Shown: positions 1 through 9,839 of the stretch, piece after piece
How positions within the stretch are numbered: the stretch's first letter is position 1
Layout: each line of letters opens with the position of its first letter
From: Aliagarivorans taiwanensis DSM 22990
Lineage (GTDB): Bacteria; Pseudomonadota; Gammaproteobacteria; Enterobacterales; Celerinatantimonadaceae
Reading direction: 5' to 3'
Assembly: GCF_000429505.1 (NCBI RefSeq)
Contig: NZ_AUBZ01000005.1
Coordinates: 99,129-163,128, forward strand
Length of the DNA: 64,000 nucleotides
The notes under the pieces: generated by a model
What the model saw: only the letters and a program-made list of their open reading frames with translations
Told to the model about the DNA's origin: nothing
The model's database searches: none
Made by a program: the position numbers and the translations under genes

Positions 1-325
1 CGATAATAAACTTACGCTTGTCGGTAGAAAAATAACGATAGGCGACGTCAATGGTAATGCCCTGCTCTCGCTCCGACTGAAGGCCATCTACCAGCAGAGC
101 CAAATCAAACTCACCATCGGTGGTATTAAAGCGCTTGCTATCATTCTTGATGGTTGCGAGCTGGTCTTCAAAAATCATCTTCGAGTCATGCAGCAAACGA
201 CCAATTAGGGTGCTTTTACCGTCATCTACACTGCCACAAGTTAATAAGCGAAGTAGTTGTTTTCTTTCGTGCTGCGCCAAATACTCCTGTATATCAGACG
301 CAATCAAACTTGACTGATGAGACAT
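1..325 (-). CDS. cysN: Sulfate adenylyltransferase subunit 1 (N-terminal part, cut by window edge)
   Basis: GTPase subunit of ATP sulfurylase, which with CysD activates sulfate to adenosine 5'-phosphosulfate in the cytoplasm. Reading the minus strand from the ATG at 325 gives a protein beginning [16 protein letters not shown], with the P-loop GSVDDGKST near residue 31 and a switch-I region [14 protein letters not shown] typical of CysN and other translational-type GTPases. A GGAGG ribosome site lies 7 bases before the ATG. Only about 108 residues are inside the window. It follows cysD by 84 bases in the same direction, the usual cysDN operon. Confidence 0.93.
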   Translation of the reverse strand, partial: MSHQSSLIASDIQEYLAQHERKQLLRLLTCGSVDDGKSTLIGRLLHDSKMIFEDQLATIKNDSKRFNTTDGEFDLALLVDGLQSEREQGITIDVAYRYFSTDKRKFII

Positions 326-409
326 CAAATCCTCCGGACTTTGTTCATCCCGCTAGCGCCATGTGGCACTAGCAAATAATCTATGGTGTGGTGGGAATAG
401 CTTCTGGGC

Positions 410-1315
410 TTAGAAGTAGCCTTCCATTTTCTTCTTCTCCATCGACCCCGCGCTGTCGTGGTCGATAACCCGTCCCTGTCGTTCAGAGGTTTTGGTAAGA
501 AGCATTTCCTGAATCACTTCAGGTAGCGTAGTCGCTTCAGACTCAACGGCTCCGGTAAGTGGATAGCAACCTAGTGTTCTAAAGCGCACCATTTTCTGTT
601 GGATTTCGCTTGGGTCCACTGGCATCCGGTCGTCATCGACCATAATCAGGGTACCATCGCGTTCGACAACAGGACGTTCTTTAGCAAGATACAGCGGAAC
701 AATCTCAATGTTTTCCAAGTAGATGTATTGCCAAATATCCAGCTCGGTCCAGTTAGAAAGCGGGAACACCCGAATGCTCTCGCCTTTGTGTACCTTGGAG
801 TTATAGGTGTTCCAAAGCTCAGGACGTTGAGACTTAGGATCCCAGCGGTGGCTCTTATCTCGAAACGAATAAACACGCTCTTTCGCGCGCGATTTTTCCT
901 CATCGCGGCGCGCGCCCCCAAAAGCTGCATCAAATTGATACTTATCCAACGCTTGTTTTAGCGCTTGCGTTTTCATCACGTCGGTATGAACCGCACTGCC
1001 GTGAGTAAAGGGACCAATGCCCTGGGCTAGGCCTTCGGGATTCTTGTGGACCAACAGCTCAAAGCCGTAGTCCTCGGCCATGCGATCGCGAAACTGAATC
1101 ATCTCTTTGAATTTCCAGTCGGTATCGACATGCAAGAGCGGGAAAGGAATCTTCCCGGGGTAGAAGGCCTTACGGGCCAAGTGAAGCATTACCGCAGAGT
1201 CCTTTCCGACGGAATACAGCATGACTGGGTTGTCAAACTCAGCGGCAACCTCACGAATGATATGGATGCTCTCTGCTTCGAGAGCTTTTAGGTGGGTAAG
1301 GTCATAACTGTTCAT
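410..1315 (-). CDS. cysD: Sulfate adenylyltransferase subunit 2
   Basis: Catalytic subunit of ATP sulfurylase, a PP-loop ATP pyrophosphatase that adenylates sulfate together with the GTPase CysN. The protein has the PP-loop signature [15 protein letters not shown] near residue 30 and the family block [17 protein letters not shown]. An open frame extends upstream to 1579, but I take the ATG at 1315: this gives 301 residues (E. coli CysD has 302), starts with the family N-terminus [13 protein letters not shown], and has AAGGAG just upstream. The 266-base gap before it (1316-1581) should hold the cysDN promoter; I could not pick one convincingly. Confidence 0.95.
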   Translation of the reverse strand: MNSYDLTHLKALEAESIHIIREVAAEFDNPVMLYSVGKDSAVMLHLARKAFYPGKIPFPLLHVDTDWKFKEMIQFRDRMAEDYGFELLVHKNPEGLAQGIGPFTHGSAVHTDVMKTQALKQALDKYQFDAAFGGARRDEEKSRAKERVYSFRDKSHRWDPKSQRPELWNTYNSKVHKGESIRVFPLSNWTELDIWQYIYLENIEIVPLYLAKERPVVERDGTLIMVDDDRMPVDPSEIQQKMVRFRTLGCYPLTGAVESEATTLPEVIQEMLLTKTSERQGRVIDHDSAGSMEKKKMEGYF

Positions 1316-1581
1316 AAAGCTTCTGGTTCTCCTTGTCCGTTGAAGCCAGAATATGTGAAGTAGATCCTTTACGCCATAGTATTTTGAAATGAAATCAGTA
1401 TGTTTTAGAGCCAAAACGAATAACGACAAACGAATGAGCGGTTTTATCGCTGTTCCAAGCAGAGTAGATGACAGGACGCGTAAAAATGCAAATCCTCTTA
1501 CGCGCAAATCTACAACCCAGGGACGGGCGCTCAATAAGCTAAAGCACGAACCTGCCGCTTTGCCTACGGCAGCCTGCAAGC

Positions 1582-2682
1582 CTACCTATACTGAATACGG
1601 TTCTGGCGGCGTAGTCGTTTTACAGCGTCTATCTTCCGCACAACTTTTAAAACTTGCCATATGTGCTTATGTCCGTAACTGTACATAGCGAAAACAGCAA
1701 TAAAAGCGACAAAAGATACTGACTCTGGCGCTCCAGTTATCTGAAGAGCAATTCCTACTAAACCCAAAGCAACACTAGCCAAAGTGATCACGGTTAGAGT
1801 CTGCTTTGAGTTAAACCCTGCCCGCAGAAAAATATGATGCAAATGATCTCTGTCAGCCAAGAATGGTGATTGACCTTTTCGCAGCCGCCTAAGCATTACG
1901 CCAACCATATCGATAAGGGGAAGAGAGATAATCCAAAGCGCGGTGACAGGAGAAAAAGCAGCTGCATCCCCCTGACTACCGATACAAAGCAGCCATACAA
2001 CTGTCAAACCAATGAACATCGAGCCGGCATCCCCCATAAAAATCTTTCGCTTTTTGGGGTGGTCGGCTCGACAAAGATTGAACAGTAAGTAAGGCAGTAT
2101 CGCAAACGCCAATATCAAGCAAAACATCGCCTGAGGAGACTGGTTTGCCAATAGAAAAAGAATAGACATTGACATTACTGAACTTATTGTCAATCCGCCA
2201 ATTAATCCATCTATCCCATCTACCATATTAAAAGCGTTAATAGCCCCTAAGACTGCCAAATAGGTAAAGGGAACAGACAACACTCCCAAGCTTATTGAGC
2301 CCTGACCAAATAGGTTACCTACCTCTGAGATACTTTGCCCACATGCGAACACCATAATGCTAGCAGCTAATAGCTGCCCCCAGATTCTGGTGCTTACACG
2401 CAAGTCCCTTTTGTCATCGATAACTCCAATCGTTACCATACCCGCTGAAGCGATCACGTAAAGGAGAGTACTGTGCTGGAAAGGTTGCTCTACAACTAGT
2501 AAACCCGCGCAAAGTCCCAAAAACACAGATATTCCACCAACTAATGGAACAGCTCCATTATGGAGCTTTCTAGAGTTTGGGCGGTCGACAAGATCTATCC
2601 GAAGAGCGACGGGCTTTAAAAGCTTAATCGAAGAATAGGTACAAAGATAAGCAATGACCAAGGAAAATATGGAGGATACCAT
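1582..2682 (-). CDS. wecA: Undecaprenyl-phosphate N-acetylglucosaminyl 1-phosphate transferase-like protein
   Basis: Polytopic inner-membrane enzyme of the WecA/MraY family that transfers a sugar-1-phosphate from its UDP sugar to undecaprenyl phosphate, the first step in building a lipid-linked glycan (O antigen, ECA or capsule). Visible family motifs are [27 protein letters not shown] (metal binding), KIFMGDAGS and the histidine motif [13 protein letters not shown], between about 10 hydrophobic segments; the order matches E. coli WecA. I use the ATG at 2682 (366 residues, GAGG five bases upstream) rather than the GTG at 2793, because the extra 37 residues are Cys-rich and unlike the family. 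The acceptor sugar and pathway are inferred; no other polysaccharide genes are in view. Confidence 0.85.
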   Translation of the reverse strand: MVSSIFSLVIAYLCTYSSIKLLKPVALRIDLVDRPNSRKLHNGAVPLVGGISVFLGLCAGLLVVEQPFQHSTLLYVIASAGMVTIGVIDDKRDLRVSTRIWGQLLAASIMVFACGQSISEVGNLFGQGSISLGVLSVPFTYLAVLGAINAFNMVDGIDGLIGGLTISSVMSMSILFLLANQSPQAMFCLILAFAILPYLLFNLCRADHPKKRKIFMGDAGSMFIGLTVVWLLCIGSQGDAAAFSPVTALWIISLPLIDMVGVMLRRLRKGQSPFLADRDHLHHIFLRAGFNSKQTLTVITLASVALGLVGIALQITGAPESVSFVAFIAVFAMYSYGHKHIWQVLKVVRKIDAVKRLRRQNRIQYR

Positions 2683-3017
2683 TAAAACCTCATGAAACTT
2701 GCTTCTAACTTCCAATGTACGAAGCGGCATATAATTGGCGCAACAATAACAAAAGAGCAGACAAAAGTAATCCCCTACGGCGAATAGTCGCACAAAATAT
2801 CATCGTCCGTTGATGTACTTTAGGCTTTTACATCAACTCAGATCACCTACATTGTCTGTATGATCCTTGGAAGTACCTGCCACAGAAGGCTAAAACCTTT
2901 CCGCCCAGACTAGTCAGCAACTAACACACATTCCAACTAATTCAAAGACTTATCACCACCCTGCCAAAATACGAGACAATTAGCTAGTCTTAGCTTGATG
3001 CAAGTTGTCCAGCATTC
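2683..3017. other. Intergenic interval between wecA and rssB-like gene
   Basis: This 335-base interval lies between two minus-strand genes. It is AT-rich, has no open frame with a plausible start, and presumably carries the wecA promoter. I see no clear -35/-10 pair, operator palindrome or T-tailed hairpin in it. Confidence 0.5.
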
Positions 3018-4019
3018 TCAAGAAGGAAGTAACTTAATTTTCAACTTGTCGTTAATCAGGTTGTGCTTAGATATGACCAATGAAGAAGACGGTACCTCGT
3101 ACATGTGGGTATCCCAAGTCTCCCTTAAGCTCGAGCCTAGTGGTAGATCTGGATAAAAATCTTGGAACGGGGCCTCTAACCCAAGTACGCCACCATTCGC
3201 GAACGTGACGCTGTGACTATTGTACAATGCGTAAAAGCAGCAAAGAGGGGCTTTTAAATCAGCACCACAGATAATTCGATTTAGGCCCCCTAGCGCCTCT
3301 GTTGGAAGCTCGGCACGCTTGTCGGTGCCTTTCTCATAGCGTTCCCACAGGTCTTGAAAATACCCATTAGCAATCACAGCAGCTATCACGGCGTCTTGAG
3401 CGAGAGTGCTCAGGTCTAATACCACGACAGCAATTCGGTTTTCTCCCACTTGACCAAACAGGGGCAGCAATGAGTAACCAACAACCTGATAATGGTAGAA
3501 ATAGTTGGCTAGCATAGCTGATTCAACAGGCTGTAGGTCATTAAACACTCTGGTAGCTTGAGAATCGTGCTCACGTAGAGCCTGCTTATGATCTGACAAC
3601 TCAGCTAATTCAAGCTGTAACTCTGTGTCTTCTTTGTCGGATATCGCAGTGAGAATAGTGGTTGCGAGTTCATTAAAATCAGCAATTGGTTTAACCAAGA
3701 AGTCGCTAGCTCCCAGAGTCATTACCTTGCGTAAGTCATCTAAGTTACTTTTGCCCGATATAACAATCACGGGTACTTGAGGCGGCGAAACGCGTTGCAA
3801 AAATCCGACACCATCGAGTTGGGGCATCACTACATCGAGCAGAATTATGTCAAAGCGTTGCAGGCCGAGTAACTCCAAACCGCTTAACCCATCACCAGCA
3901 GCGGTCACAGCCGCACCAAGCTTTGTTAAAAATGCCGAGAGCTGACGGCGAAACACTAACTCGTCTTCAACGATAAGTACTGAAATGCCATCTAGCGGGG
4001 GGATGTCACCTAATTCCAT
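3018..4019 (-). CDS. rssB: RssB-like response regulator with degenerate PP2C-type output domain
   Basis: Residues 12-130 form a CheY-like receiver with the acidic pair E18/D19, the predicted phosphoacceptor D62 in DIILLDVVMPQLDG, and a KP motif near 111. After a helical linker, residues about 160-333 resemble a PP2C (SpoIIE) fold without the usual metal-binding aspartates. Length (333) and blocks such as LQP...Y..., VLDLS and NGGVLGLEA line up with E. coli RssB (337), the adaptor that hands RpoS to ClpXP. That it controls RpoS turnover here is inference from similarity; other PP2C-type response regulators act as anti-anti-sigma phosphatases. It stands alone between wecA and mlaA with gaps of over 250 bases on both sides. 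Confidence 0.75.
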   Translation of the reverse strand: MELGDIPPLDGISVLIVEDELVFRRQLSAFLTKLGAAVTAAGDGLSGLELLGLQRFDIILLDVVMPQLDGVGFLQRVSPPQVPVIVISGKSNLDDLRKVMTLGASDFLVKPIADFNELATTILTAISDKEDTELQLELAELSDHKQALREHDSQATRVFNDLQPVESAMLANYFYHYQVVGYSLLPLFGQVGENRIAVVVLDLSTLAQDAVIAAVIANGYFQDLWERYEKGTDKRAELPTEALGGLNRIICGADLKAPLCCFYALYNSHSVTFANGGVLGLEAPFQDFYPDLPLGSSLRETWDTHMYEVPSSSLVISKHNLINDKLKIKLLPS

Positions 4020-4279
4020 GGAACGTTGTAGCCTAACCTCATAACTCTCACAAAAACTATATGTGAACCAGATACTTATCGCTAGTATTAGTGCCGAACA
4101 ATGAGTCTAATTGCTCAAATACCAGTCAAAACTTTGATTTTTACTGAACTTCTAAGCTAAAGCTTAGTCAATAGGAGGCTAAACTGACGATTTTTACCAA
4201 TAACTAGGAAGATATCAGTTATATGGTCACTGAACCACCAGCAATATCTGGTTGTTCTGGCTTAATTTGGAGGCAAAGG

Positions 4280-5032
4280 CTAAAAGTTATCAATTTCATC
4301 TAGGTAATCGTCAAGGGCTGCATCGATGTCACTCTGCTCGGCGGTGGGTGGTTTCCCCCGATAGAACCGGTAAAGCCGGTACTGTAGATACGCATCCTTG
4401 ATAAAGGTGTAGCTATCTAGTGAGTTATCGAGCAACGGCTCTTGGTCAATCACAGCAGCGCGCTTATACAATCCGTCAAAGCCCCAACGAATGATCCGCT
4501 CAGCCCAGGTTAACGACAACGGAGAGGCGAATCCATCGATAAAGTCGCCCACTTCGTTACGCACTGTCGAAGGACCAAATACCGGGATCATCAAAAATGG
4601 GCCATCTGGGACGCCGTAGTAACCCATCGTGTCACTGAACTCCGCAATATCGCGCGGCACGCCGCTCCATCCCATAATGTCGAAGATACCGGCGATACCG
4701 AAAGTAGAATTAAACAAGAACCGCACAACGCTGTTAGCCGCCCCCTGTGGGTTTAACTGCAGCAAGTGATTGATAGCGCTAGCAGGCTCTTCGAGATTTC
4801 GAATCACATTGTTGACCGACTCCCTAACACCGAAGGGAACATGGCGGGCATAGGCATGGGTCGCTGGGCGAAACAATGGCTTATCTAACACTTCATAGTT
4901 AAACTGCCAGCTGTAGCGGTTGAACCCCTCGAATGGGTCGGAGAAGCCCTCTTGCTGAAGAGAAGCCTGCTCATCGGCAATGGCCGGAGCAAACCAACAA
5001 AACACTGTCAGAATAAGAATACGACGTAACAC
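4280..5032 (-). CDS. mlaA: MlaA/VacJ family outer-membrane lipid-asymmetry protein
   Basis: MlaA removes mislocalised phospholipids from the outer leaflet of the outer membrane, working with OmpC/F and the MlaC-MlaFEDB retrograde system. The 250-residue protein carries the family landmarks DPFEGFNR (about 32), NNVIRNLEEPASAINHLLQ, VRFLFNSTFGIAGIFDI and GYYGVPDGPFLMIPVFGPS. The N-terminus is a signal peptide (MLRRILILTVFCWFAPAIA), but its only Cys, at 12, is not in a lipobox, so cleavage by signal peptidase I after AIA is more likely than lipidation; classical MlaA is a lipoprotein. It is a single gene, 52 bases upstream of the start of nothing on its own strand except the ccm genes that end before it. 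Confidence 0.9.
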   Translation of the reverse strand: MLRRILILTVFCWFAPAIADEQASLQQEGFSDPFEGFNRYSWQFNYEVLDKPLFRPATHAYARHVPFGVRESVNNVIRNLEEPASAINHLLQLNPQGAANSVVRFLFNSTFGIAGIFDIMGWSGVPRDIAEFSDTMGYYGVPDGPFLMIPVFGPSTVRNEVGDFIDGFASPLSLTWAERIIRWGFDGLYKRAAVIDQEPLLDNSLDSYTFIKDAYLQYRLYRFYRGKPPTAEQSDIDAALDDYLDEIDNF

Positions 5033-5084
5033 TAGTCATCCTTTGACCGTTGAAAGCGGAGCCTCTTTGCACCGCTTGAACACC

Positions 5085-6341
5085 TTAGGGCAGCAGCTGA
5101 TCGATGGTTAGACGTATGGGTGTTGCCTCGCCTTGTGCCACAGGATCACTGGTTCCTTCCCAGTCGCCACTGGTAGTTTGCACATTATCATCATAGGACA
5201 AGCGGGCGGTGATGAAGAAATCGCCCTGCTGGGATAACTTCAGGCCTTCCATCATGCTGTCGCTATCAGAGAGCGTTACTGTAACAGGAAATACTGGCGC
5301 TGCAACCTTGCGCGCAGCGATTGGCATCGGAGGGCCATTGACGGCTTTGGCGTAAACGAACAAGAAGCTGCTTGATGGAACACTCAAGCCCTGATCAACA
5401 TCCACAGTGATGGTATAACTAGGCCCCGAGCTGGCGACCGGCGCAGCCGCCACTGGGGCTTGCTCGCTGGCATCTTGCCCACTCTCCGCTAGCTGAGCTT
5501 GGGCAAACTCGATGCTTTGCTGTAGTACCTCGGCACGCGGAGAACCGGGCTCCAGCAGGCTAAGCATTTGCTCCCAACGGCCGATGGCACTGGCGTAGTC
5601 TTGCTGCTCGAGAGCCAAGAACGCGTACATCGACCACAGCTCCAAGCTCTGTGTATTCTCGCGTAACGCTAGCACTAACATGCGTTCTGCGCGAGCACGG
5701 TCGTTTGGGTCGCCACTAAACAGCAGCGATTGCGCGTAAACAGCGATGATACTGGGGTCGTTCGGCTGCAGGCGATGCGCCTTTTCACTGGCGTCGGTCA
5801 TAATGTCCAGACGATTAAGCGCTTGCCCGACTTTTGCCAAAATAAACCAGCCGCGAGGATCATCTCCCTCCGCTTGCAGCTTGCTGCGTAAGGCCAGTGC
5901 AAAGTCTTGCAGTTCTTGATCGCTGACCTCACTTTGGCCGCTGAGTATGCGCTCACTCAACTCCGGCAGGCGCTGCTGCACCGCTTGCCAATGTGTGACC
6001 TGCTCTTTTGCCCCCAGATAGAAGTACAGGCCAACACTTGCCACAACCAAGAACGCCAAACCTGGCACTAGCTGCCACACATTCACGTTGCGGTGCGCAG
6101 ATTCAGGCTCGTCGATCACATCATCGAGCAGGTTATATTGCAGCTCGCTGACCAATTGCTGGCTGTCGTCAGCTAGCCCCAGGGCATCTTCCTCACTCAG
6201 CTCATTTAAGCGATTTTTGTAAAGGGTCTGGTTGAGTTTGGTTTGAGAAATACCTGTTTCTTGTCGCTTGAACAGCGGTAGTAGCAATACCAGACCTGAC
6301 AGCACCAGCAATGCTATAGAGACTATCCAAAAAACCATCAT
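5085..6341 (-). CDS. ccmI: Cytochrome c maturation protein CcmI (TPR apocytochrome chaperone)
   Basis: CcmI binds the C-terminus of apocytochrome c in the periplasm and delivers it to the CcmFH haem ligation complex. Two membrane segments (residues 3-23 and about 91-109) flank a leucine-rich cytoplasmic loop; from about 130 to 290 there are helical TPR-like repeats (DPRGWFILAKVGQALNR, DPSIIAVYAQSLLFSG, SLELWSMYAFLALEQQ), followed by an Ala-rich linker and a C-terminal beta-rich domain about 310-418. Its ATG overlaps the ccmH stop by four bases, showing translational coupling. It is the last ccm gene. Confidence 0.92.
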   Translation of the reverse strand: MMVFWIVSIALLVLSGLVLLLPLFKRQETGISQTKLNQTLYKNRLNELSEEDALGLADDSQQLVSELQYNLLDDVIDEPESAHRNVNVWQLVPGLAFLVVASVGLYFYLGAKEQVTHWQAVQQRLPELSERILSGQSEVSDQELQDFALALRSKLQAEGDDPRGWFILAKVGQALNRLDIMTDASEKAHRLQPNDPSIIAVYAQSLLFSGDPNDRARAERMLVLALRENTQSLELWSMYAFLALEQQDYASAIGRWEQMLSLLEPGSPRAEVLQQSIEFAQAQLAESGQDASEQAPVAAAPVASSGPSYTITVDVDQGLSVPSSSFLFVYAKAVNGPPMPIAARKVAAPVFPVTVTLSDSDSMMEGLKLSQQGDFFITARLSYDDNVQTTSGDWEGTSDPVAQGEATPIRLTIDQLLP

Positions 6342-6796
6342 TGTTTGTCTCGCTCCGTTTGTTCAATCAACTTGGCAAGTCTTTCACGCTCGCCCTCTTC
6401 AACTAGCGGCTCATTCGAGCTTGAGTTTCGATTTCGGCCCAGCAGGTAGATCCCGCCAAACACAATCACCAGCAAGGGCGATAGCCACAATATCAGCACC
6501 GCAGGCGTTAGCGGCGGATCGTAGCGCACAAAGTTGCCATAGCGGTCGACCATGTAGTCCAGCACCTGTTGCTTATCGTTACCCTGCTTCACCAGTTGGT
6601 AGGTCTTTTCGCGCAAGTCTTGAGCGAGCCCGGCATTGGAGTCAGCAATATTATTGTTCTGACACTTCGGGCAGCGCAGCTCTTGGGTAAGTTCGCGAAA
6701 CAAGGCTTCCTGCTGCTCGCTATCAAATTCGTAAACGTCGATGGCAGCGAACGCTGCAGAGCTAATTAGCCCAAGTAAAAAAACGAGAACCCGCAT
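6338..6796 (-). CDS. ccmH: Cytochrome c maturation protein CcmH (CycL-type thioredoxin-like)
   Basis: Membrane-anchored periplasmic oxidoreductase that keeps the CXXCH haem-binding cysteines of apocytochrome c reduced and takes part in haem ligation with CcmF. The 152-residue protein has a signal peptide ending AAFAA, the redox motif LRCPKCQN with C42 and C45, and a single membrane anchor at about 104-121 (LILWLSPLLVIVFGGIYLL). It is the short CcmH form, with the CcmI part encoded by a separate, overlapping gene. It begins two bases after ccmG ends. Confidence 0.95.
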   Translation of the reverse strand: MRVLVFLLGLISSAAFAAIDVYEFDSEQQEALFRELTQELRCPKCQNNNIADSNAGLAQDLREKTYQLVKQGNDKQQVLDYMVDRYGNFVRYDPPLTPAVLILWLSPLLVIVFGGIYLLGRNRNSSSNEPLVEEGERERLAKLIEQTERDKQ

Positions 6797-6798
6797 AG

Positions 6799-7329
6799 CT
6801 ACTCCATTGCACTAAAAATTGGCGCTAACTCCTGCTGCCAGTTTCGGGCATTAACATCCCCAACATGGCGGTAGCGGATGATTCCCTGGCTATCGATAAG
6901 GTAGGTTTCCGGCGCACCATATACGCCAAGATCGAGTGCCAGCAGCCCTTTCTCATCATAAAGGTTAATGACATAAGGATTACCTAGTTGCGCCAGCCAG
7001 TTAATCGCCTTTCCTCGATCATCCTTGTAGTTCAGGCCGATGATCTTCACACCCTGCTCAGCCAAGGTGTTTAGAAACTCATGCTCGGCCCGGCAGGTCG
7101 GGCACCAGGTCGCCCATACGTTCAGCAATAGCGGCTCGCCCTCAAAGATATTGCTATGATGCTGCTTGTCCAGCTCATAGATATCTTGAAGCTCAAACTG
7201 CGGCACCGGTTTACCCACCAATACCGACTCCAACTCAGTAGGATCAGAGTTCAGAGCAGACTTAAAAAATGGAATGATTGCCAAAAAACAAATCAGTGGC
7301 AGCAGAAACAACAGCAGACGCTTATTCAT
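6799..7329 (-). CDS. ccmG: Thiol:disulfide interchange protein CcmG/DsbE
   Basis: Periplasmic, membrane-tethered thioredoxin that passes reducing power from DsbD/CcdA toward apocytochrome c or CcmH. It has an N-terminal anchor (residues 4-22), the active site NVWATWCPTCRAEHEF with C76 and C79, and the CcmG-specific acidic and glycine segment GVYGAPETYLID ahead of the cis-proline region. Its 176 residues match the family. Its ATG overlaps the ccmF stop by four bases. Confidence 0.95.
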   Translation of the reverse strand: MNKRLLLFLLPLICFLAIIPFFKSALNSDPTELESVLVGKPVPQFELQDIYELDKQHHSNIFEGEPLLLNVWATWCPTCRAEHEFLNTLAEQGVKIIGLNYKDDRGKAINWLAQLGNPYVINLYDEKGLLALDLGVYGAPETYLIDSQGIIRYRHVGDVNARNWQQELAPIFSAME

Positions 7330-9335
7330 ACCTGAGACTCCTCTAAGCGAGTGTTCTCTTTATTCCCACCGGGATTTTCATCAACCTTGCTTTGATCGCT
7401 GGTTCGCTTAAACCGGTAACGTTTATCGGCTAAAGCAAAGCCTCCACCAATCGCCATAAAAATCGACCCCAGCCAAATCCAACGGACAAACGGTTTATAG
7501 TAGATACGCACCGCCCAGGCACCGCCGGGTAACTGCTCGCCTAAGGCTGCATACAAGTCTCGCCAAAGCCCCGCATCAATCGCCGCTTCTGTCATCATGC
7601 TGCGCTGAACCGTGTAAAAACGCTTCTCCGCTTCTAGTGTGGCAACCGGCTGCCCCTTGCGCTGAACATCGATAATGCCCACATGTCCTTGATAGTTGGC
7701 GCCCTGAAGCTGGTTAACCTCACGGAAGGTGAACTGATAGCTGGCGAAATCCACTTTATCGCCCGGTAGCATTCTTAGATCGCGCTCGATGCTGTAATGA
7801 CTGGTCATCGCTACACCGATGATAGTGACGGCTAAACCAATGTGCCCCCAGACCATCGCCCAATGCGAGCGGCCCAGTTTGGTCACCCCCTGCCAGAAGG
7901 TATGACGATGAGTAGCGCGCAGCCATACCTCGAGAGCGCTACACACAATCACCCAAAAGGCCAATACCAAGCCCATATAGGCTAGCCAATAAAACTCTGG
8001 CGCGAATACCACCATCAGTAACAGCGGCACCAATACACTGACAGCAAAGGCAAGGGCCAGTTGCTTGCGCAAGGGGCCAAACTGTTGCTTCTTCCAACGT
8101 ACCAGCGGGCCAATGCCCAATGCCAAGGCAAACGGTACAATCATCCAGGAAAACATACGGTTAAAGAACGCCGCGCCGATGGAGATACTGCCCATCCCCA
8201 ACTCTTTGTGAACCAATGGCAGCAAGGTACCGAGCAGCACGACCACCAAAGCCGCTACCAGTAGGATATTGTTCACCAACAGCAGTGTTTCGCGAGAGAA
8301 CAGCTCATAACTGCCTCGGCTTTTTACTTGAGAGGCTCGCACGGCAAACAGCGTTAACGAACCACCAATAACCGCCAGTAAGAAGCCCAAAATAAACAGC
8401 CCTCGCTCTGGGTCGGAAGCAAAGGCATGCACCGACACCAACACGCCAGAGCGCACCAAGAAGGTACCCAACAAACTTAAGGAGAAAGCAGAGATAGCCA
8501 AAAGCACAGTCCATGCCTTAAACACACCGCGTTTCTCGGTGACCGCCAATGAATGCAGTAGCGCAGTACCGACCAGCCAAGGCATAAACGAGGCATTCTC
8601 AACCGGATCCCAGAACCACCAACCGCCCCAACCAAGTTCGTAATAGGCCCACCATGAGCCCAGCGCGATGCCTAACGTAAGGAACACCCACGCAGCCATC
8701 GTCCAGGGGCGTGACCAACGTGCCCAAGTCGAATCCAGCCGACCTGCCAGCAGCGCCGCAATGGCAAACGCAAAGGCAACCGAGAAGCCCACATAACCCA
8801 TATACAAAAGCGGCGGGTGAATGATCAGCCCGATGTCTTGCAGCAGTGGATTCAAGTCCTGTCCATCGATGGGGAAGAACGGCAAGGTCCGCTCAAAGGG
8901 ATTGGAAGTGAAAAGAATAAAGGCGTAGAAGCCGACGCAGATCATACCCATCACCGCTAGTACCCGCGCAACCGCCTCTATAGGCAGCCCGCGACTTAAC
9001 ATTGCTACAGCAGCGCCCCAGCCCGCCAAGATCGCGGCCCACAGCAGCAATGAGCCTTCATGGGCGCCCCACACCGCCGACAAGCGGAAGTACCATGGAA
9101 GTTGGCTATTGGAGTTGTTGGCCACATAGGCCACCGAGAAATCGTTGGCTAAGAAGGCATTACAAAGCACCACTAGTGAAAGCAGCACTAAAAGGAACTG
9201 CAGCAACGCCAGTGGCCGAGCCAGGTTCATCATACCGAGCCGATTCGCCGAGGCCCCCCATAGCGGATAGACGCTCTGAAGAATCGCCACCGCCAGTGCG
9301 ACAATAAGCGCAAAGTGTCCTAACTCTGGAATCAT
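7326..9335 (-). CDS. ccmF: Haem lyase CcmF
   Basis: Large inner-membrane component of the system I cytochrome c synthetase that attaches haem from holo-CcmE to apocytochrome c. The 669-residue protein has about 14 hydrophobic segments and the tryptophan-rich haem-handling motif GWGGWWFWDPVENASFMPW near residue 240, plus conserved histidines in loops ([41 protein letters not shown]). A hydrophilic tail of about 30 residues ends the protein. It lies between ccmE and ccmG in the usual order. Confidence 0.96.
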   Translation of the reverse strand: MIPELGHFALIVALAVAILQSVYPLWGASANRLGMMNLARPLALLQFLLVLLSLVVLCNAFLANDFSVAYVANNSNSQLPWYFRLSAVWGAHEGSLLLWAAILAGWGAAVAMLSRGLPIEAVARVLAVMGMICVGFYAFILFTSNPFERTLPFFPIDGQDLNPLLQDIGLIIHPPLLYMGYVGFSVAFAFAIAALLAGRLDSTWARWSRPWTMAAWVFLTLGIALGSWWAYYELGWGGWWFWDPVENASFMPWLVGTALLHSLAVTEKRGVFKAWTVLLAISAFSLSLLGTFLVRSGVLVSVHAFASDPERGLFILGFLLAVIGGSLTLFAVRASQVKSRGSYELFSRETLLLVNNILLVAALVVVLLGTLLPLVHKELGMGSISIGAAFFNRMFSWMIVPFALALGIGPLVRWKKQQFGPLRKQLALAFAVSVLVPLLLMVVFAPEFYWLAYMGLVLAFWVIVCSALEVWLRATHRHTFWQGVTKLGRSHWAMVWGHIGLAVTIIGVAMTSHYSIERDLRMLPGDKVDFASYQFTFREVNQLQGANYQGHVGIIDVQRKGQPVATLEAEKRFYTVQRSMMTEAAIDAGLWRDLYAALGEQLPGGAWAVRIYYKPFVRWIWLGSIFMAIGGGFALADKRYRFKRTSDQSKVDENPGGNKENTRLEESQV

Positions 9336-9344
9336 AAGAAGCCT

Positions 9345-9839
9345 CTACTGCGCGGAGCCGTGCAACTGTTGCTCGGTATATTCGGGTTTGAAATGTTCCA
9401 TGCCCTTGAGCGACTGCGCGACCTCTGGTGGCATGTACTCTTCGTCGTGCTTGGCCAACACTTCATGAGCTTGGATACGGTTGGCTGCAACCAACTCGCC
9501 AGTTGCGACAATCCCCTGCCCTTCACGGAACAGATCGGGAAGGATCCCCTCGTAAGCGACGGTGACCATACCGCCTCCGGCGTCGATTAAGTCGAAACTC
9601 ACCTCTAGGCTGGTCTGCGAGCGGGCCACTGAGCCGGGCAACACCAAACCGCCAATACGCAGACGCTGGCCAACTTCCGGTTTTACCTTTTCAGGTCCTT
9701 TACCCTGAACCAGTTCGGTGGGGGTGTAGAACAAATCGATATTTTGTTGCAATGCATAGAGCAGCAAACCTGTGGCAAAGCCCAAACCGACAACAATAGA
9801 TACTACAACCAGCAAACGCTGTTTTCTTCTAGGGTTCAT
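9345..9839 (-). CDS. ccmE: Haem chaperone CcmE
   Basis: Membrane-anchored periplasmic protein that binds haem covalently and shuttles it from CcmC to CcmF. Residues 8-29 form the anchor; the beta-barrel (OB-fold) domain ends with [17 protein letters not shown], in which H131 is the haem-binding histidine and Y135 the usual axial ligand (H130 and Y134 in E. coli). Its 164 residues match the family length. The start codon overlaps the ccmD stop by four bases. Confidence 0.96.
   Translation of the reverse strand: MNPRRKQRLLVVVSIVVGLGFATGLLLYALQQNIDLFYTPTELVQGKGPEKVKPEVGQRLRIGGLVLPGSVARSQTSLEVSFDLIDAGGGMVTVAYEGILPDLFREGQGIVATGELVAANRIQAHEVLAKHDEEYMPPEVAQSLKGMEHFKPEYTEQQLHGSAQ

Noticed and set aside
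1316..1579. N-terminal extension of CysD to 1579
   Set aside because: Internal ATG at 1315 has a good ribosome site and gives the E. coli length and N-terminus; the extension is not protein-like for the family.
2682..2793. Long GTG start for wecA
   Set aside because: The extra 37 residues are Cys-rich and absent from WecA; the ATG at 2682 has a ribosome site and the family N-terminal helix.
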